The notes beneath the pieces were generated by a model that made no database searches, was not told the origin of the DNA, and was given only the letters and a program-made list of their open reading frames with translations. 64,000 nucleotides of DNA, taken from assembly GCF_009760915.1 (NCBI RefSeq), contig NZ_VIDQ01000021.1:1-64000 (forward strand), in the 5' to 3' direction. Numbering within the stretch: position 1 is the stretch's first letter; each line of letters opens with the position of its first letter. The DNA comes from Azohydromonas aeria (lineage in GTDB: Bacteria > Pseudomonadota > Gammaproteobacteria > Burkholderiales > Burkholderiaceae_C). Both the position numbers and the translations under genes were made by a program. Below, in pieces: positions 44,480 through 53,604 of the stretch.

Positions 44480-46099
44480 TCACGCCTCCAGCCAGACGTG
44501 TTCGGCGAAGCTGGAGGCCATCATCCCGCCGAGCGGGATCGGCGACAGGCCCTTGAGCTTGCTGGCGTGCCCGTCGATGCTCGAGATGAACATCGGGACC
44601 CCGATGCCGCCGTCGTTGTGGATCATCACCTGCATGTCGGCGTACATCTGGGCCCGCCTGGCCGGGTCGGTTTCGCCGCGCGCAGCCACCAGCAGCTGAT
44701 CGAACTTCTCGTTCTTCCAGCCCGCCTCGTTCCAGGGCGCATCGGACTTGAAGAACAGCGTGAACGCCAGGTCGGCGCTGGGGCGCGCATTGACGTTGCC
44801 GAAGCCCACAGGGTGCTTCATCCAGTGCGTGGACCAGTACCCGTCGGCAGGCATGCGCTTGACATCCAGGTTCAGCCCGATCTGCCGGGCCGCCTGCTGC
44901 AGCACCAGCGCCATCTCCACCGAACTGGTCGCAGCGGGCGACGCCACCACCGGGATGGGCGTGCTGCCCAGGTTGGCCCTTTGAAGGTGCCACTTGGCCT
45001 TCTCGGGGTCGTAAGGACGCTGCGCCAAGCCCTTGAAGTGGAAGCGGCTGGTCGCGGGGATGGGCTGGTCGTTGGCGACCACCCCATAGCCGAGCTGAAT
45101 GGACTTGAGCATTTGCTCGCGGTCGAACAGGTGCTTCAGGGCCAGTACGAAATCCGGGTTGCTGCCCGGGCTGCGGTCGAGCCGCACGATGAGGTCGGTG
45201 TACGAGACCGACTTGGTCTCGAAGATCGCGTGCTTGCCGGTGGCCTTGACGCGTTCGACCGAGCGCGGATCGACCGCGCCGATCAGGTCCACCTGGCCCG
45301 ACAGCAGCGCGTTGACGCGCGCCGACTCGTCGGTGATGCCCACGAACTCGATCTCGTCCAGATACGGGCGGTTCGGCTTCCAGTAGTTCTCGTTGCGCAC
45401 GGCGACGGAGCGCATGCCGGGCTTGAACTCTTTCACCTTGTAGGGACCTGTGCCGATGCCGGCCGTGAAGTCGGTCGTGCCTTCCTTGACGATATGGAAG
45501 TGGTAGGTTCCCAGGATCACGGGCAGGTCGGCATTGGGCGAGGTCAGGCGGAAGGTCACCTCGTTGGGGCCGGTGGCGGTCACCGCCTCGATCTGGTCGG
45601 CCAGCACCTTGGCCCTCGATGTGGTCGCCGCATCCTTGTGCCGCATCATCGAGAACACCACGTCGGCTGGCGTCAGCGGCTTGCCGTCGTGGAAGGTGAC
45701 GCCCTTGCGCAGCTTGAACACCCAGGTCTGGGCGTCCCTGGTGGTGAACTCCTCGGCCAGCGACGGCTGCGGTGTCAGGGCGCCGTCCAGCGACGTCAGC
45801 CCGTTGTAGAACATGTAGCCGCGGCAGTAGTCGGTGTGGTTGGATTGTTTGGCAGGATCGAGCGTGTCGTTCACGCCCGAAGCGGTACCTGCGACCCTGA
45901 TGCGGCCGCCCTTGCGCGGCGTCTGGGCATGCGCCGTGGTGGCCAGCGTCGCGACGGAGCCTGCCAGCGTGGCCTGCGTGCCGCCAGCCATCAGCATCGC
46001 CAGCACGTCGCGGCGGCGGGCGCCGCGCTTCAGCTCACCCATCAGGCGCATGCTTTCCTCGGCCCCGATGAGGCCGTGCAGAGCCTTGTGTTCGCTCAT
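44480..46099 (-). CDS. ABC transporter substrate-binding protein, second peptide/opine-type copy
   Basis: 539 residues, a full-length paralogue of the binding protein at 21834-23450 with the same twin-arginine-like lead (ARRRDVLAMLMAGGTQ), DTLDPAKQSNHTDYCRG, KLRKGVTFHDGKPLTPADVVFSMM and IGTGPYKVKEFKPG. No permease or ATPase follows, so it probably delivers substrate to the transporter at 18.3-21.8 kb. GAGGAG precedes the start at 46099. Last gene of the second minus-strand operon. Confidence 0.93.
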   Translation of the reverse strand: MSEHKALHGLIGAEESMRLMGELKRGARRRDVLAMLMAGGTQATLAGSVATLATTAHAQTPRKGGRIRVAGTASGVNDTLDPAKQSNHTDYCRGYMFYNGLTSLDGALTPQPSLAEEFTTRDAQTWVFKLRKGVTFHDGKPLTPADVVFSMMRHKDAATTSRAKVLADQIEAVTATGPNEVTFRLTSPNADLPVILGTYHFHIVKEGTTDFTAGIGTGPYKVKEFKPGMRSVAVRNENYWKPNRPYLDEIEFVGITDESARVNALLSGQVDLIGAVDPRSVERVKATGKHAIFETKSVSYTDLIVRLDRSPGSNPDFVLALKHLFDREQMLKSIQLGYGVVANDQPIPATSRFHFKGLAQRPYDPEKAKWHLQRANLGSTPIPVVASPAATSSVEMALVLQQAARQIGLNLDVKRMPADGYWSTHWMKHPVGFGNVNARPSADLAFTLFFKSDAPWNEAGWKNEKFDQLLVAARGETDPARRAQMYADMQVMIHNDGGIGVPMFISSIDGHASKLKGLSPIPLGGMMASSFAEHVWLEA

Positions 46100-46136
46100 G
46101 GTTGTCTCCTCGATGAATGCGGTGGCGGGATCGACT

Positions 46137-47414
46137 TCAGGCCAGCTTGTCCTTGAGCCGGTAATAGGCGCCGACCAGCGGCAGGAACCAGGGACGTCCG
46201 AAGTGGCCCGGGATGGCGGGCCAGTCGAAGTCCTTCCACGGATTGAGCTCGGCGCGTCCGTCCATGACCTCGGCCATGATCGTCCCCATCAGCGTGGACA
46301 TCTGGGTGCCGTGGCCGCTGTAGCCCATGGAGTAGTAGATGCCGTTGCGCTCGCCGGCGCGTGGCAGACGGTCGCGCGTCATGTCCACCATGCCGCCCCA
46401 GCAATAGTCGATGCGTGCGGCGCGAAGCTCGGGGAAGATGTCGTGCAGCGCCGCCTTCAGGATCGCGCCGCTCTTCTCATCCGAGGCCGGGTTGGATACG
46501 GCGAAACGGGCGCGTCCACCGAAAAGCAGCCGGTTGTCGGGCGTCGTTCGGAAGTAGTTGACCAAGTTCTTGGTATCGACCGCCATACGGCGCCGCGGCA
46601 TCAGCCGATCGAGCATCTCCATCGGCAAGGGCTCGGTGACGATCAGGAACGCGCCGACCGGCACGATCCGGCGCCGAATCCAGCCCAGCGGCCCCGTCTG
46701 CGAGGTCCCGCTTGCCAGCAGGACCTGCGAGGCCCGAACCCGGCCCTTCGGCGTGTCGATCAGATGGCCTCCGCCGGGGGCAGGCCGCAGGCCCGTCATC
46801 GGCGCATGCTCGTGGATCTCCACACCACGCCGCACCGCAGCTTCCGCCAGGCCGCGGACGAAGCGCCCGACATGCATGCCGGCGCCCTTGCGATAGATCA
46901 GCCCACCGTAATAGCGGTCCGACCCCACCTCGCTGGCCAGATCGGCACGGCTCACCATCGCCGTGTCCGGATCGACGTTGGCGGCGAGCAGCTCCTGGCT
47001 GCGTGCCAGCTTGTCGTAATGCTCGGGCTTGGCCGCGAGCTTGATCTTGCCGACGCGTGCAAAGCTGCAGTCGATCTTCTCTTCCGCCACCAGGCGCTCG
47101 ACCATGTCGACCCCGGCGTCGAAGGCCCGATACAGCCGGTTGGCGACTTCCTTGCCGAGCTTGGCCGACAGGGAGCCGTAGTCCTGGGCGAAGCCGTTGT
47201 TGCACATGCCGCCGTTGCGGCCGGACGCCGCGTTGCCGATGGTCTGTGCCTCCAGGAGCACGACGCGCGCGCCCTTCTTTGCGAGCGCCAGCGCGGCCGA
47301 CGCGCCCGTCAGCCCGCCGCCGATCACCGCGACATCGCAAGTGCCCTGCACCGGTCCTGCTGTGGCGCTCTTGAAGGGCTCCGATGTGTCCAGCCAGTAG
47401 GATTTCAGCTTCAT
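46137..47414 (-). CDS. FAD-dependent amine oxidoreductase, PuuB-like, second copy
   Basis: 425 residues with CDVAVIGGGLTGASAALALAKKG, SGRNGGMCNNG, LFGGRARFAV and YSMGYSGHGTQMSTLMG, paralogous to 23507-24799. Predicted to oxidise an amine to an aldehyde. GAGGA stands 8 nt before ATG 47414. It lies 37 bp upstream of the binding protein gene, repeating the oxidase-then-binding-protein order of the first cluster. Confidence 0.9.
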   Translation of the reverse strand: MKLKSYWLDTSEPFKSATAGPVQGTCDVAVIGGGLTGASAALALAKKGARVVLLEAQTIGNAASGRNGGMCNNGFAQDYGSLSAKLGKEVANRLYRAFDAGVDMVERLVAEEKIDCSFARVGKIKLAAKPEHYDKLARSQELLAANVDPDTAMVSRADLASEVGSDRYYGGLIYRKGAGMHVGRFVRGLAEAAVRRGVEIHEHAPMTGLRPAPGGGHLIDTPKGRVRASQVLLASGTSQTGPLGWIRRRIVPVGAFLIVTEPLPMEMLDRLMPRRRMAVDTKNLVNYFRTTPDNRLLFGGRARFAVSNPASDEKSGAILKAALHDIFPELRAARIDYCWGGMVDMTRDRLPRAGERNGIYYSMGYSGHGTQMSTLMGTIMAEVMDGRAELNPWKDFDWPAIPGHFGRPWFLPLVGAYYRLKDKLA

Positions 47415-47457
47415 ATCCGCGTTCCTCGCATCTCCGAGCGCAGCATCTCGGTGTCTC

Positions 47458-48330
47458 CTAGTTGAACGACTGGTTGGCGAGCGCGAACATGCGCGCCGGC
47501 CCCGTCGACGGGACTTGCGTCCCGAGGACCATGGTGGTGGCGTCACCGACCTGCTGCAGGCCGATGTCTTCGAGCCAGTCCCCGAGCTGCGAGATGGCAG
47601 AGGTATCGACGCGCACGAAAACACGCCCGAGGCGCGCAAGCGCCGCTTCAATCAATGCGCGCGCATCGGTCGGGCTCTCGGCGACGACGGGACCGATGAC
47701 ATGCCCGCGGCCAAATGGGCGTGAAATGGCGTAGCCGCGCGGCTCGCCGCCACGCACAAGCACATAGCCGTCACCGGCCTGGACGAGCCGCTCCAGCATC
47801 CGGCCTCTCGCCCAGCCCGTGGCGTCCTGATCCAGACGCCTGACGGTGGCCCTATCCGATGAAGCCATCGCCCTGACGAGGCCCGGGGGCGGCGCCTCAT
47901 GGCGCTGCGTGGGAACGCCCTGGTGCTGGCGGATGTCGCCGATGCGGACGAAGCCGCGCCGCTCATAAAGCACCAGGCCGTCGGCTGTCGAGTTCAGCGT
48001 GATGGTGCGCGGATGCGCCGCTGCCAGCAGCGCATCCATCAGCCGCGCACCGAGGCCGCGGCCTTGGGCAGCCTTGGCGACGATGATCATCCCGGCGGAA
48101 GCCTGCGTCTCGCCGTAGGCCCACCAGAGCGCGGTCCCGACCACCACACCGGCGCTCTCCAGCACGAAGCCCTGACCCAGCTCGAGCGCCACCGCCCAGT
48201 CTTCGAGCCTATAGGGCCAGGACATCTCCTGCGAGAGCGCGAGGGCGCCTTCCAGGTGCCTCCTGCCAAACGGGACCAGAACCACGTCGTGCTGGTCCCG
48301 ACGTTGGGCCTGGGTCGCTGCGGTGGTCAT
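47458..48330 (-). CDS. GNAT-family acetyltransferase, second copy
   Basis: 290 residues; paralogue of 27329-28195. GNAT core with KAAQGRGLGARLMDAL (acetyl-CoA loop) and LYERRGFVRIGDIRQHQGVP, followed by a second GNAT-like half (TVRRLDQDATGW onward). The ATG overlaps the RidA stop codon by 4 bp (ATGA), so it is translationally coupled. Acetylates an unknown amine of the pathway. Confidence 0.87.
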   Translation of the reverse strand: MTTAATQAQRRDQHDVVLVPFGRRHLEGALALSQEMSWPYRLEDWAVALELGQGFVLESAGVVVGTALWWAYGETQASAGMIIVAKAAQGRGLGARLMDALLAAAHPRTITLNSTADGLVLYERRGFVRIGDIRQHQGVPTQRHEAPPPGLVRAMASSDRATVRRLDQDATGWARGRMLERLVQAGDGYVLVRGGEPRGYAISRPFGRGHVIGPVVAESPTDARALIEAALARLGRVFVRVDTSAISQLGDWLEDIGLQQVGDATTMVLGTQVPSTGPARMFALANQSFN

Positions 48331-48764
48331 TGAAGCGATCCCGCGGGGTCGGTTTCCGTGCCGCTGCCAGGCTCGTGCACGGCGATCGCATCGATCTCAA
48401 CCAGGTATCCGTAGTGCAATTCCGACACGGGAACCACGCTGCGTGCGGGGCGCGCCTCCGGCAACATGGACGCATAGACCGCGTTGAAGCGGGCCCAATG
48501 GTCGATGCCCACGATGTAGGCCGTCACCTTGACGAGGTGTTGCGGCGTGCTGCCTGCGGCGCGCAGGACCTCCAGCATGTTCTGGATCGCCTGCCTGGCC
48601 TGTGCCTCGAAACCATCGTCGGCCAACGGTTGCCTATCCGGGCGGATCGGCAACTGGCCGGAGACGAAGACGTGTCCGCGCGAGACGATGCCTTGGGAGT
48701 AGTGCCCTGCCGGCGCGGGTGCGCGCTGCGTCAGGATGCCGGTCACGATGGGGCCATCGCTCAT
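48327..48764 (-). CDS. RidA-family enamine/imine deaminase
   Basis: 145-residue YjgF/YER057c/UK114 protein. GHYSQGIVSRGHVFVSGQLP at the N-terminus, the conserved arginine in PARSVVPVSEL (residues about 113-123) and glutamate in YLVEIDAIA match RidA, which hydrolyses reactive enamines and imines released by PLP enzymes. This fits its place directly after the D-serine-dehydratase-like gene; both ends overlap neighbours by 4 bp. Confidence 0.93.
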   Translation of the reverse strand: MSDGPIVTGILTQRAPAPAGHYSQGIVSRGHVFVSGQLPIRPDRQPLADDGFEAQARQAIQNMLEVLRAAGSTPQHLVKVTAYIVGIDHWARFNAVYASMLPEARPARSVVPVSELHYGYLVEIDAIAVHEPGSGTETDPAGSLQ

Positions 48765-49945
48765 TGCCAGCCCCCGAAACGCGACCACTCGGCTTCGACC
48801 TTGTCTGAGCTGCCCCGGACGACGTGATAGGACCGGTGCTGGGCGGTCGTGGCGCAAGCGTGATTCGGCAGGATCCGCACGCGGTCGCCAATGGCGAGAT
48901 CTGGAAGCACGCCGTCCGAGCCCGGCCGCACCGTGATGATTCCGTGCTCCTGGTTGGCATCGGCAACGATCAGGTCGGCATAGGGCGTGCCGGCGGCGTC
49001 GCACACCAGCCCATAGCCTTGATCGACCGGCTGCTTGCGGGTGCCTCGGTCCTGAGACAGGGCCATCCAGCCGGCGTCGACCAGGATCCATCCCTTGTCG
49101 CGCTGGTGTCCGACCACCGTCGCGAGCACCGAGACCGCGATGTCCTCGAACTGGCAGACACCGATGCCGGCCATCACAAGATCGAAGAACACGAACACGC
49201 CCGCCCGTACTTCGGTCACGCCGGTGAGGTCTGTCGCGTTGTGAGCCGTGGGCGTAGAGCCGACGCTGACCACCGGGCAGGCCAGCCCCGCCTCCCGCAG
49301 GGTCGTGGCGGCCTCGACAACGCTGCGGCGTTCGGCCTCTGCGCATTGCCGCAACGCCTCGCTCCCACGTGCGGTGTAGCTCCCGCCGGCATGGGTCAGC
49401 ACGCCGCGCAGTTCCGCACCGGCCTCGAGGGCGCGGCCGATCTCGACGAGACGCTGCGCGTTCGTGGGCAACACGCCGGAGCGGTGGCCATCGCAGTCGA
49501 TTTCGATGAGGGCCGGAATGCGCGTTCCCGCCTGGCGCGAAGCCTGTGCGACAGCTTGCGCCTGCTCCACGGTGTCCAGCACCACGGCAAGGTCGGCGCC
49601 CTGGGCGCGCAACTCGAGCACATGCGGCAGCTTCGACGGCGCAATGCCGACGGCGTAGATGATGTCCCGCACGCCGGCGGCCGCGAACTGCGCTGCTTCC
49701 CTGAGCGTCGAAACAGTGGCGGGACCCGCCGGCGATGTCATGACGCGCCGTGCAACGTCCACGGATTTGGCCGTCTTGAGATGGGGACGCAACGATACGC
49801 CCAGACGGTCGAGCCTGGCTCGCAGGCGTGCGATGTTCCGCTCCATCCGCTCGACATCGAGGAGAAGGCAAGGTGTCGCCAGTTCTCCCACCGTCGTTGC
49901 GATCTCGTCGGCTTTCGCCCTCTCCACAGAAATTGCCTGGCCCAA
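48761..49945 (-). CDS. DSD1-family PLP enzyme (D-serine dehydratase / D-threonine aldolase fold)
   Basis: 394 residues. Alanine-racemase-type N-terminal barrel with PLP lysine in RPHLKTAKS (Lys57) and C-terminal domain with the metal site NHACATTAQH (His362-x-Cys364). The His-x-Cys pair is the zinc site of eukaryotic-type D-serine dehydratase; D-threonine aldolases have His-x-Asp. So dehydration of a D-hydroxy amino acid is favoured. TTG start at 49945, with GGAGG 7 nt upstream. Promoter-proximal gene of a five-gene operon. Confidence 0.87.
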   Translation of the reverse strand: MGQAISVERAKADEIATTVGELATPCLLLDVERMERNIARLRARLDRLGVSLRPHLKTAKSVDVARRVMTSPAGPATVSTLREAAQFAAAGVRDIIYAVGIAPSKLPHVLELRAQGADLAVVLDTVEQAQAVAQASRQAGTRIPALIEIDCDGHRSGVLPTNAQRLVEIGRALEAGAELRGVLTHAGGSYTARGSEALRQCAEAERRSVVEAATTLREAGLACPVVSVGSTPTAHNATDLTGVTEVRAGVFVFFDLVMAGIGVCQFEDIAVSVLATVVGHQRDKGWILVDAGWMALSQDRGTRKQPVDQGYGLVCDAAGTPYADLIVADANQEHGIITVRPGSDGVLPDLAIGDRVRILPNHACATTAQHRSYHVVRGSSDKVEAEWSRFGGWQ

Positions 49946-50090
49946 AGTCTTGCCTCCAGTAGTGCCTTTCCAGACGACTCATCCCGGGATGCGGCATCTG
50001 GTATTGGCGAATGACATGAGCCGGATGTTGCGCCGGAAGGAGGCAATCTACAATTTACTGAATCTGCATGGTTAATTAAGGCGGCGCTAA

Positions 50091-51008
50091 ATGATCAGTT
50101 CGGAGGACCTTCGCTTCTTCAACGTGCTGGCCAAGTCCGCGTCGCTCGCCGAAGCCGCAAGGAAGCTGGACGTCACGCCGCCAGCCGTCACCCAGCGCTT
50201 GCGTGCACTGGAAGCGCGGCTCGGCATTCAGTTGATCGACCGTTCCAGCCGCAAGATGACCCTGACTGACGAAGGCGCCCTCGTCGCATCGCACGGGACG
50301 ATCGTGGCAGAGGCGATGGAGGCGCTGTCCGAGGCCTTGGCGGATCGGAAGAATGCCGTCGGCGGGCACCTGCGGGTCGCCGCCCCCCACGGCTTTGGCC
50401 GGCTTCATGTAGCGCCGGTGGTGGACGCCTTTGCAAAAGCCCATCCCAGCGTGACGGTGACCCTGGATCTCTCCGACCATCCGGGCGCGCGGCTGGTCGA
50501 AAGCAGCGACGTCGTGATTCACATCGGCCCGCCAGGTCCGCTGAACCAGATCGTCACCACGCTGGCACCGAACCGACGCATCCTCTGCGCCAGCCCGGAC
50601 TATCTTGCCAACGCCGCAGCCATTCAATCGCCTTCGGACCTGACGCGGCATCGATGTCTCGTGGTCAGGGAGAACGACGAGGACGTCACCCTGTGGCGTT
50701 TCCTGCGCCCTTCCCGCGAGCCGGATACCGTCCGAATCCATCCCACCATGTGCAGCAACGACGGGGCGGTGGTGCGCGAGTGGGCGCTCGCAGGGCACGG
50801 TGTCGCGATCCGCTCGGAGTGGAATGTCGCTGCCGACCTCGCAGCCGGTCGTCTCAAGCGCGTGCTCCCAAGCTGGGAAGTTCCTGCGGCCGATGTGGTC
50901 GCCATGCTTGGCACGCGCTTCGGGCGAAGTGCCCGCACCACGGCCTTTCTGGCCATGTTGCGTCAATCCCTTGCGCCACCGCCTTGGAGGCAAAAGACAG
51001 TTCGATAA
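50091..51008 (+). CDS. LysR-family regulator divergent from the DSD1 operon
   Basis: 305 residues; helix-turn-helix LAEAARKLDVTPPAVTQRLRALEARLG near residues 18-45 and a LysR effector domain. Reads divergently from the D-serine-dehydratase-like gene with a 145-bp gap that must hold both promoters, so it probably activates or represses that operon, sensing its substrate. The operator could not be picked out. Confidence 0.9.
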   Translation: MISSEDLRFFNVLAKSASLAEAARKLDVTPPAVTQRLRALEARLGIQLIDRSSRKMTLTDEGALVASHGTIVAEAMEALSEALADRKNAVGGHLRVAAPHGFGRLHVAPVVDAFAKAHPSVTVTLDLSDHPGARLVESSDVVIHIGPPGPLNQIVTTLAPNRRILCASPDYLANAAAIQSPSDLTRHRCLVVRENDEDVTLWRFLRPSREPDTVRIHPTMCSNDGAVVREWALAGHGVAIRSEWNVAADLAAGRLKRVLPSWEVPAADVVAMLGTRFGRSARTTAFLAMLRQSLAPPPWRQKTVR

Positions 51009-51267
51009 CGCCGGGGTGGGACCACGGTTCTTGCAGCTACTTCCCTCGGTGCGACGCACGTGATCGATCGGCAAGATCAAGAGCCGAAAATGGTCGACAC
51101 AATCTAGATGTGTCAGCAACGTTTTTCTCGCATGGTGCATCAACCTTGCCGATGCATTGCAGGCATAAGGAACCGCAGCTCGCGCCTATTTGCAGGGACA
51201 AGGTCAGCCAGGGTCAGGAAAACGACATGTTTCGCTTGCCATGGCGCACGCTTTCAAACAGCAATGC

Positions 51268-52212
51268 TCATGGACCAGTGGGTCCTGCAGTCTGCCAGTT
51301 TCCATCCGCAGCTCCGGATGTGCGGAACCACTGCAGCAGGAACTCGACCGCCACTCGGAGGTTGTTCGAACGTTCCAGGCGTGTCGGGTACACCGCCCAT
51401 ACATTGGCCACCTGGACCCACTCAGGAAGCACGGGTACCAGAACGCCTGCGGCTAACAGTGGCGCCACTTCCCACATCGATCGAAGCACGATGCCTCGGC
51501 CATCCAGCGCCCAACGCAGTGCAACTTCGCCATGGTTGCTCGACAGCGGCCCTGACACCTTGACAACCTGTTCGCGCCCATCGCATTGAAGGCGCCATAC
51601 GCCGAAGGGGTGATCCCGCTCCTTGATAGCCAGGCAGTCATGTCCACGCAGATCGTCCAGTGAGCGCGGTTCACCCTTGCGCGCCAAGTAGCTGGGCGCA
51701 GCACAGAGCACCCGGTGATTGGCCGCCAGGCGGCGCGCGATCATATGCGGTGCGATCTCGTCACCCACACGCACATCCAAGTCAAAGCCCTCGGCACCGA
51801 TGTCGATGAGTCGATCGAAGAGTTCCAACCGCACTTGCAAACGCGGGTGGCGTTCGGCCAGTGCCCCCAGCGCCGGCGCTACTTGCTGCCGCCCGAAACC
51901 GAAGCTGCTGCATACACGCAAAGACCCGCGAACCTGTGCCGGCGTGCCACCAACCTCCTGTACGAGCTGGTCAATATCGTCAAGGATGCGCTGCGCCCAG
52001 CGGTGAACCCGTTCGCCTTCTTCCGTCAGTGCTACACGGCGCGTCGTGCGGTGAAGGAGCCGTGCTCCCAGTGTTTCTTCGAGCACCCGCACCCGCTTGC
52101 TGACATAGGCGGGCGATGCTCCGAGTTCGTCGGACGCGGCAACGAAGCTGGACTTGCGCACAACCAGGCTGAACACGCGCAGGTCTTCCAAGTCAGGCGC
52201 ACTATTGCTCAC
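51268..52212 (-). CDS. dmlR: LysR-family regulator, DmlR-like
   Basis: 314 residues; helix-turn-helix FVAASDELGASPAYVSKRVRVLEETLGARLLHRTTRR. DmlR-like proteins activate the D-malate/tartrate dehydrogenase gene when the substrate is present. It lies divergent from such a gene with an 88-bp intergenic dyad, which supports the assignment; gene symbol by position and pattern. Confidence 0.8.
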   Translation of the reverse strand: MSNSAPDLEDLRVFSLVVRKSSFVAASDELGASPAYVSKRVRVLEETLGARLLHRTTRRVALTEEGERVHRWAQRILDDIDQLVQEVGGTPAQVRGSLRVCSSFGFGRQQVAPALGALAERHPRLQVRLELFDRLIDIGAEGFDLDVRVGDEIAPHMIARRLAANHRVLCAAPSYLARKGEPRSLDDLRGHDCLAIKERDHPFGVWRLQCDGREQVVKVSGPLSSNHGEVALRWALDGRGIVLRSMWEVAPLLAAGVLVPVLPEWVQVANVWAVYPTRLERSNNLRVAVEFLLQWFRTSGAADGNWQTAGPTGP

Positions 52213-52236
52213 GTTTTGTGCATGATCAGTTCACAG

Positions 52237-52250
52237 TACAAAGCATTGTA
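52237..52250. promoter_or_regulatory. LysR-type dyad between dmlR-like and dehydrogenase genes
   Basis: Perfect 5-bp arms TACAA-AGCA-TTGTA, positioned 51 bp before the dehydrogenase start and 25 bp before the regulator start. The spacing (T-N12-A) is close to the T-N11-A LysR box, so it is a probable regulator site. Confidence 0.5.
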
Positions 52251-52300
52251 AATACGGCGTGAACTTTTACCATTCCTCGTGTCATTCGAGGAGATCGGAC

Positions 52301-53380
52301 ATGAGCACGACGTATCGAATCGCCGCAATTCCCGGCGACGGGATTGGCAAGGAAGTCATGCCTGAAGGCCTGCGTGTGGTGCAGGCTGCAGCAAAGCGTT
52401 TTGGCCTCACGGTGGAGGTCACGCACATCGACTGGGCGAGCTGCGACTATTACCAGGCTCACGGAAAAATGATGCCGGACGACTGGAAGGCGCAACTCAA
52501 GGGCATGGATGCAATCTTCTTCGGCGCCGTGGGCTGGCCCTCCACCGTGCCCGACCACGTGTCGCTGTGGGGCTCGCTGCTGAAGTTCCGCCGCGAGTTC
52601 GACCAGTACATCAACCTGCGCCCGGTGCGCCTCTTTGAGGGCGTGCCTTGCCCGCTGGCCGGGCGCCAAGCCGGCGACATCGACTTCTTCGTGGTGCGCG
52701 AGAACACGGAAGGCGAGTACACGAACCTGGGCGGGCGCATCTACGAGGGCACCGAGCGCGAGATCGTGATCCAGGAGTCGGTGTTCTCGCGCCACGGCAC
52801 CGAGCGCGTCCTGAAATTCGCCTTCGAGCTGGCGCAGTCGCGCCCGCGCAAGAAGCTCACCGTGGCCACTAAGAGTAACGGCATCGCGGTGAGCATGCCC
52901 TGGTGGGACGAGCGCGCCGACGAGATGGGCCGCAACTATCCCGAAGTGCAGGCAGACAAGCAGCACATCGACATCCTCAGCGCCCGCTTCGTGCTTCAGC
53001 CAGACCGATTCGACGTGGTGGTGGCGAGCAACCTGTTTGGCGACATCCTGTCGGACCTGGGCCCGGCCTGCACCGGCACCATCGGCCTGGCGCCCTCGGC
53101 CAACCTCGACCCCGAGCGCCGCTTCCCCTCCCTGTTCGAGCCCGTGCACGGCTCGGCGCCGGACATCTTTGGTCAGAACATCGCAAACCCCGTAGCCATG
53201 GTTTGGTCGGGCGCGCTGATGCTGGACTTCCTGACCCATGGTCAGGGCGCGGGGCGCCAGGCGCACGACGCGATCGTTAAGGCCATCGAAACCGTACTGC
53301 GCGAGGGTCCGCGCACGCGTGACCTGGGCGGCAGCGCTAGCACGACAGAGATGGGGCAGGCGATTGCGGCACTGATCTGA
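52301..53380 (+). CDS. dmlA: tartrate/D-malate dehydrogenase (decarboxylating)
   Basis: 359 residues, NAD-dependent beta-decarboxylating dehydrogenase of the isopropylmalate dehydrogenase family. IPGDGIGKEVMPEG at the start, substrate arginines in LLKFRREFDQYINLRPVRL, ENTEGEYTNLGGRIYEGTEREIVIQ, and the Mg-binding LFGDILSDLGPA. Length equals E. coli DmlA (361) and TtuC. GAGGAG 7 nt upstream of ATG 52301. The 3' end abuts a mobile-element remnant. Confidence 0.93.
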   Translation: MSTTYRIAAIPGDGIGKEVMPEGLRVVQAAAKRFGLTVEVTHIDWASCDYYQAHGKMMPDDWKAQLKGMDAIFFGAVGWPSTVPDHVSLWGSLLKFRREFDQYINLRPVRLFEGVPCPLAGRQAGDIDFFVVRENTEGEYTNLGGRIYEGTEREIVIQESVFSRHGTERVLKFAFELAQSRPRKKLTVATKSNGIAVSMPWWDERADEMGRNYPEVQADKQHIDILSARFVLQPDRFDVVVASNLFGDILSDLGPACTGTIGLAPSANLDPERRFPSLFEPVHGSAPDIFGQNIANPVAMVWSGALMLDFLTHGQGAGRQAHDAIVKAIETVLREGPRTRDLGGSASTTEMGQAIAALI

Positions 53381-53441
53381 TCATCAGCAGCTGATCAGAG
53401 CGGCAGCGGCCGTTGCGGCGCGTCAATCAATGTGAGCTCCT

Positions 53442-53604
53442 TTATTGAGCCGGCACTAATGAACTTGAATCAGGCGGCATAGCGAACCGGCTCGTGCTCG
53501 AAGTAGCTGCGGATGCGGTCGGGCTGGCGCTGCACGCTGCGCAGGCGTTGCGCGGTGGCCTTGACCAGTTGCAGCTTCGTGCGCGCCGGCGCCAGCTTCG
53601 TGAC
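53442..53604 (-). mobile_element. right-end fragment of an IS630 element (inverted)
   Basis: 163 bp matching, in inverse orientation, the 3' end of the IS630 element at 61059-62176: the terminal TATTGAGCCGGCA, the ACTTGAATCAGGCGGCATAG with the transposase stop, and codons for KLAPARTKLQLVKATAQ. A few substitutions are visible. Identity ends exactly where the GGGGGTCTCG of the Tn3 element begins. Confidence 0.85.

Noticed and set aside
53378-53398. TGATCA ... TGATCA dyad after the dmlA stop as a terminator
   Set aside because: Too short and A+T-rich for a stable stem and no T-run follows; two copies of a self-complementary 6-mer are expected by chance.
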